64,000 nucleotides of DNA from Paramecium pentaurelia (taxonomy: Eukaryota; Ciliophora; Oligohymenophorea; Peniculida; Parameciidae): assembly GCA_905183005.1 (NCBI GenBank), contig CAJJDO010000117.1, forward strand, positions 42,826 to 106,825, written 5' to 3'. Shown here one piece after another: positions 62,640 through 64,000 of this stretch (position 1 is its first letter; every line of letters begins with the position of its first letter). Both the position numbers and the translations under genes were made by a program. The notes beneath the pieces were generated by a model. The model was not told the DNA's origin and made no database searches. It worked only from the letters and a program-made list of their open reading frames with translations.

Positions 62640-63399
62640 AATTAAACTGTAATAAATATGGTTTAAACTTCCTTTTTCTTTTCTTCAGAAGTTGGCCTTC
62701 ATAACAAATCATGCTTAATAATGAATAAATATATTTTCATGGCCCTTAGCTTAACTTCTTTCACTCCATGTTGTAATTTCCAGTTATAGACCATTACTTA
62801 AACCAGAACTAATCTATTTCCTTCAACAATCTTCATAATTCTTTCACATTTTACAACCTATAATACTTCTAATCTTATTGATTTTTATTTCCCTCAATAT
62901 ACTTCTGTTCCTTCTTGCCACCTTTGAAGGATTAAAAAGTATCGATCTTGCAAATTCTAGTATCTGTTTGTCCATCCAATATTCTTAAAGTTTGAATCCA
63001 AAAATAAAATTATATTTTAGCAAACCCTGAATTCATCAGAATAATTATAGGCAATCGTTCTTATTAGTATATTTTTAGAATAATCATTCTCTTAATAAGA
63101 GATGGTGTAAAATAAACTTATTTTTTAAATGATCTTCAACTCTCATTTTTTTTTGGATATTGTCATTTTATGGTTTTTTTAATTCAGAATGAATGAATAA
63201 AAATTAAAAAGAGTGTGCCTCCAGGTAATATTTCAATAGAGAAATGAAAATTAACATTCATCTCATTCAAGAGTTCAAAGATTTGTTTAAATATTTGATA
63301 ATTCAAAAAAAATGTAAACCATTTGTAAGATTTAGTGGGTGAATAAAATGATATTTTAATTTTGGGAGTTGAGACATTTAAATATGGAAATTGACACAT
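62640..63399 (-). CDS. Unrecognised protein-coding region, model incomplete
   Basis: Minus-strand pieces look like real protein. ATG 63399 opens MCQFPYLNVSTPKIKISFYS with NEMNVNFHFSIEILPGGTLF. Then come MRVEDHLKNKFILHHLLLRE, NDYSKNILIRTIAYNYSDEF, YWMDKQILEFARSILFNPSK, SILREIKINKIRSI and MVYNWKLQHGVKEVKLRAM, in changing frames. Several short intron-like blocks exist but I could not find one splicing scheme that joins everything. It may be an intron-containing gene or a young pseudogene. No family recognised. Confidence 0.4.
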
Positions 63400-64000
63400 T
63401 CAATTCCACAAAATTTTAATAAAATAAAAAATGCTGATTATGTTTATTTTTAAGTTTTGTATTTTGTTTCTCTGTAATTGCTTTAATAAGGAATAGGAAA
63501 TAAAAATAAGATAAATTTAATTATGATATCAAATTACAGAATTACAAGATAATGAAAAATACAAAAATACATTCCATTCATTGATTCAATAATAATTATC
63601 AAAATTATGTATTTGTAGAAACCTATTAACAATCTATTTCATTAAAACAATTTGCAGGGTTCAATATATTAATATTATATAATTTTATATTTATCTTTTA
63701 CCATTTAGCATTTTGACACAATCTTTCCTTTTATATTACAATTGTATTATTACAATCTATCCAAATATATTTAAATAAATATTTGGAATATTAATCAAAG
63801 CATTTATTAAAACATAAATTATTTTGATAAATTCCATTTATAGGTTATTTATCAATTTCATTTTGTAATTAAACTTATGAATAATGAAGTTATCCTTTTA
63901 ACACTTTGGATATAATTTTTTGCATATCTAATTTTATCATTTGTCTACTTCAATACATAATTTATCTATATAACATCAAAGAAATTGAATTTAATCAGCA
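63400..64000. other. AT-rich end of window
   Basis: No recognisable feature on either strand. Confidence 0.55.

Noticed and set aside
1..64000. tRNA or rRNA genes
   Set aside because: No cloverleaf-like GC-rich segment or rRNA core word was recognised; the few GC-rich patches do not fold into tRNA shape.

Overview
The window reads as nuclear DNA of a ciliate, most probably Paramecium. It is very AT-rich. TAA and TAG read through as glutamine inside every recognisable gene and only TGA ends frames. Nearly all introns are tiny (about 22-34 nt, a few near 50) with GT...AG ends, and the protein families are Paramecium-style expansions. Under the standard code almost no gene is visible. I translated by hand with TGA as the only stop and joined exons across the small introns. 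For most genes the spliced length is an exact multiple of three, an internal check on the models.

Layout: 0.5-1.5 kb, minus, a B-box/TPR gene with two lesions; 5.5-8.9 kb, plus, an intact 1125-residue cysteine-rich multi-pass membrane protein; 9.4-12.1 kb, plus, a surface-antigen-like cysteine-rich gene with frame breaks; 12-20 kb, mostly degenerate sequence (a WD40 scrap, lectin-like and unrecognised remnants); 20.5-22.8 kb, minus, a secreted H-type-lectin protein spanning an assembly gap; 23.2-27.2 kb, a decayed and an intact gene of a MORN-like repeat family; 27.9-29.5 kb, minus, a decayed cysteine-rich paralogue; 31.6-32.5 kb, the 5' part of a dead LINE (endonuclease); 33.1-35.8 kb, plus, a 14-repeat WD40 protein; 38.7-41.1 kb, minus, a second MORN-like repeat gene; 42.6-43.1 kb, a cysteine-rich scrap; 44.5-45.6 kb, minus, and 47.8-49.5 kb, plus, two more WD40 genes; 53.2-54.5 kb, the reverse-transcriptase part of a dead LINE; 55.9-59.2 kb, plus, an intact 1069-residue cysteine-rich membrane protein; 61.0-61.8 kb, plus, a three-repeat MYB factor. 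The rest is AT-rich sequence without a convincing gene.

There is no operon logic; genes are independent and many are members of local paralogue families (cysteine-rich membrane proteins, WD40, MORN-like repeats) next to decayed copies and retroelement debris. That suits a repeat-rich or subtelomere-like stretch (inference). The two large N runs are probably false gaps: the contig ends on either side are identical (60 nt and 203 nt), and merging the first overlap leaves the lectin gene in frame. The most interesting structure is the MORN-like gene at 24.6-27.2 kb, where six consecutive exons are exactly 180 nt and each encodes one 60-residue repeat, while its relative at 38.7-41.1 kb splits most repeats with a second intron.
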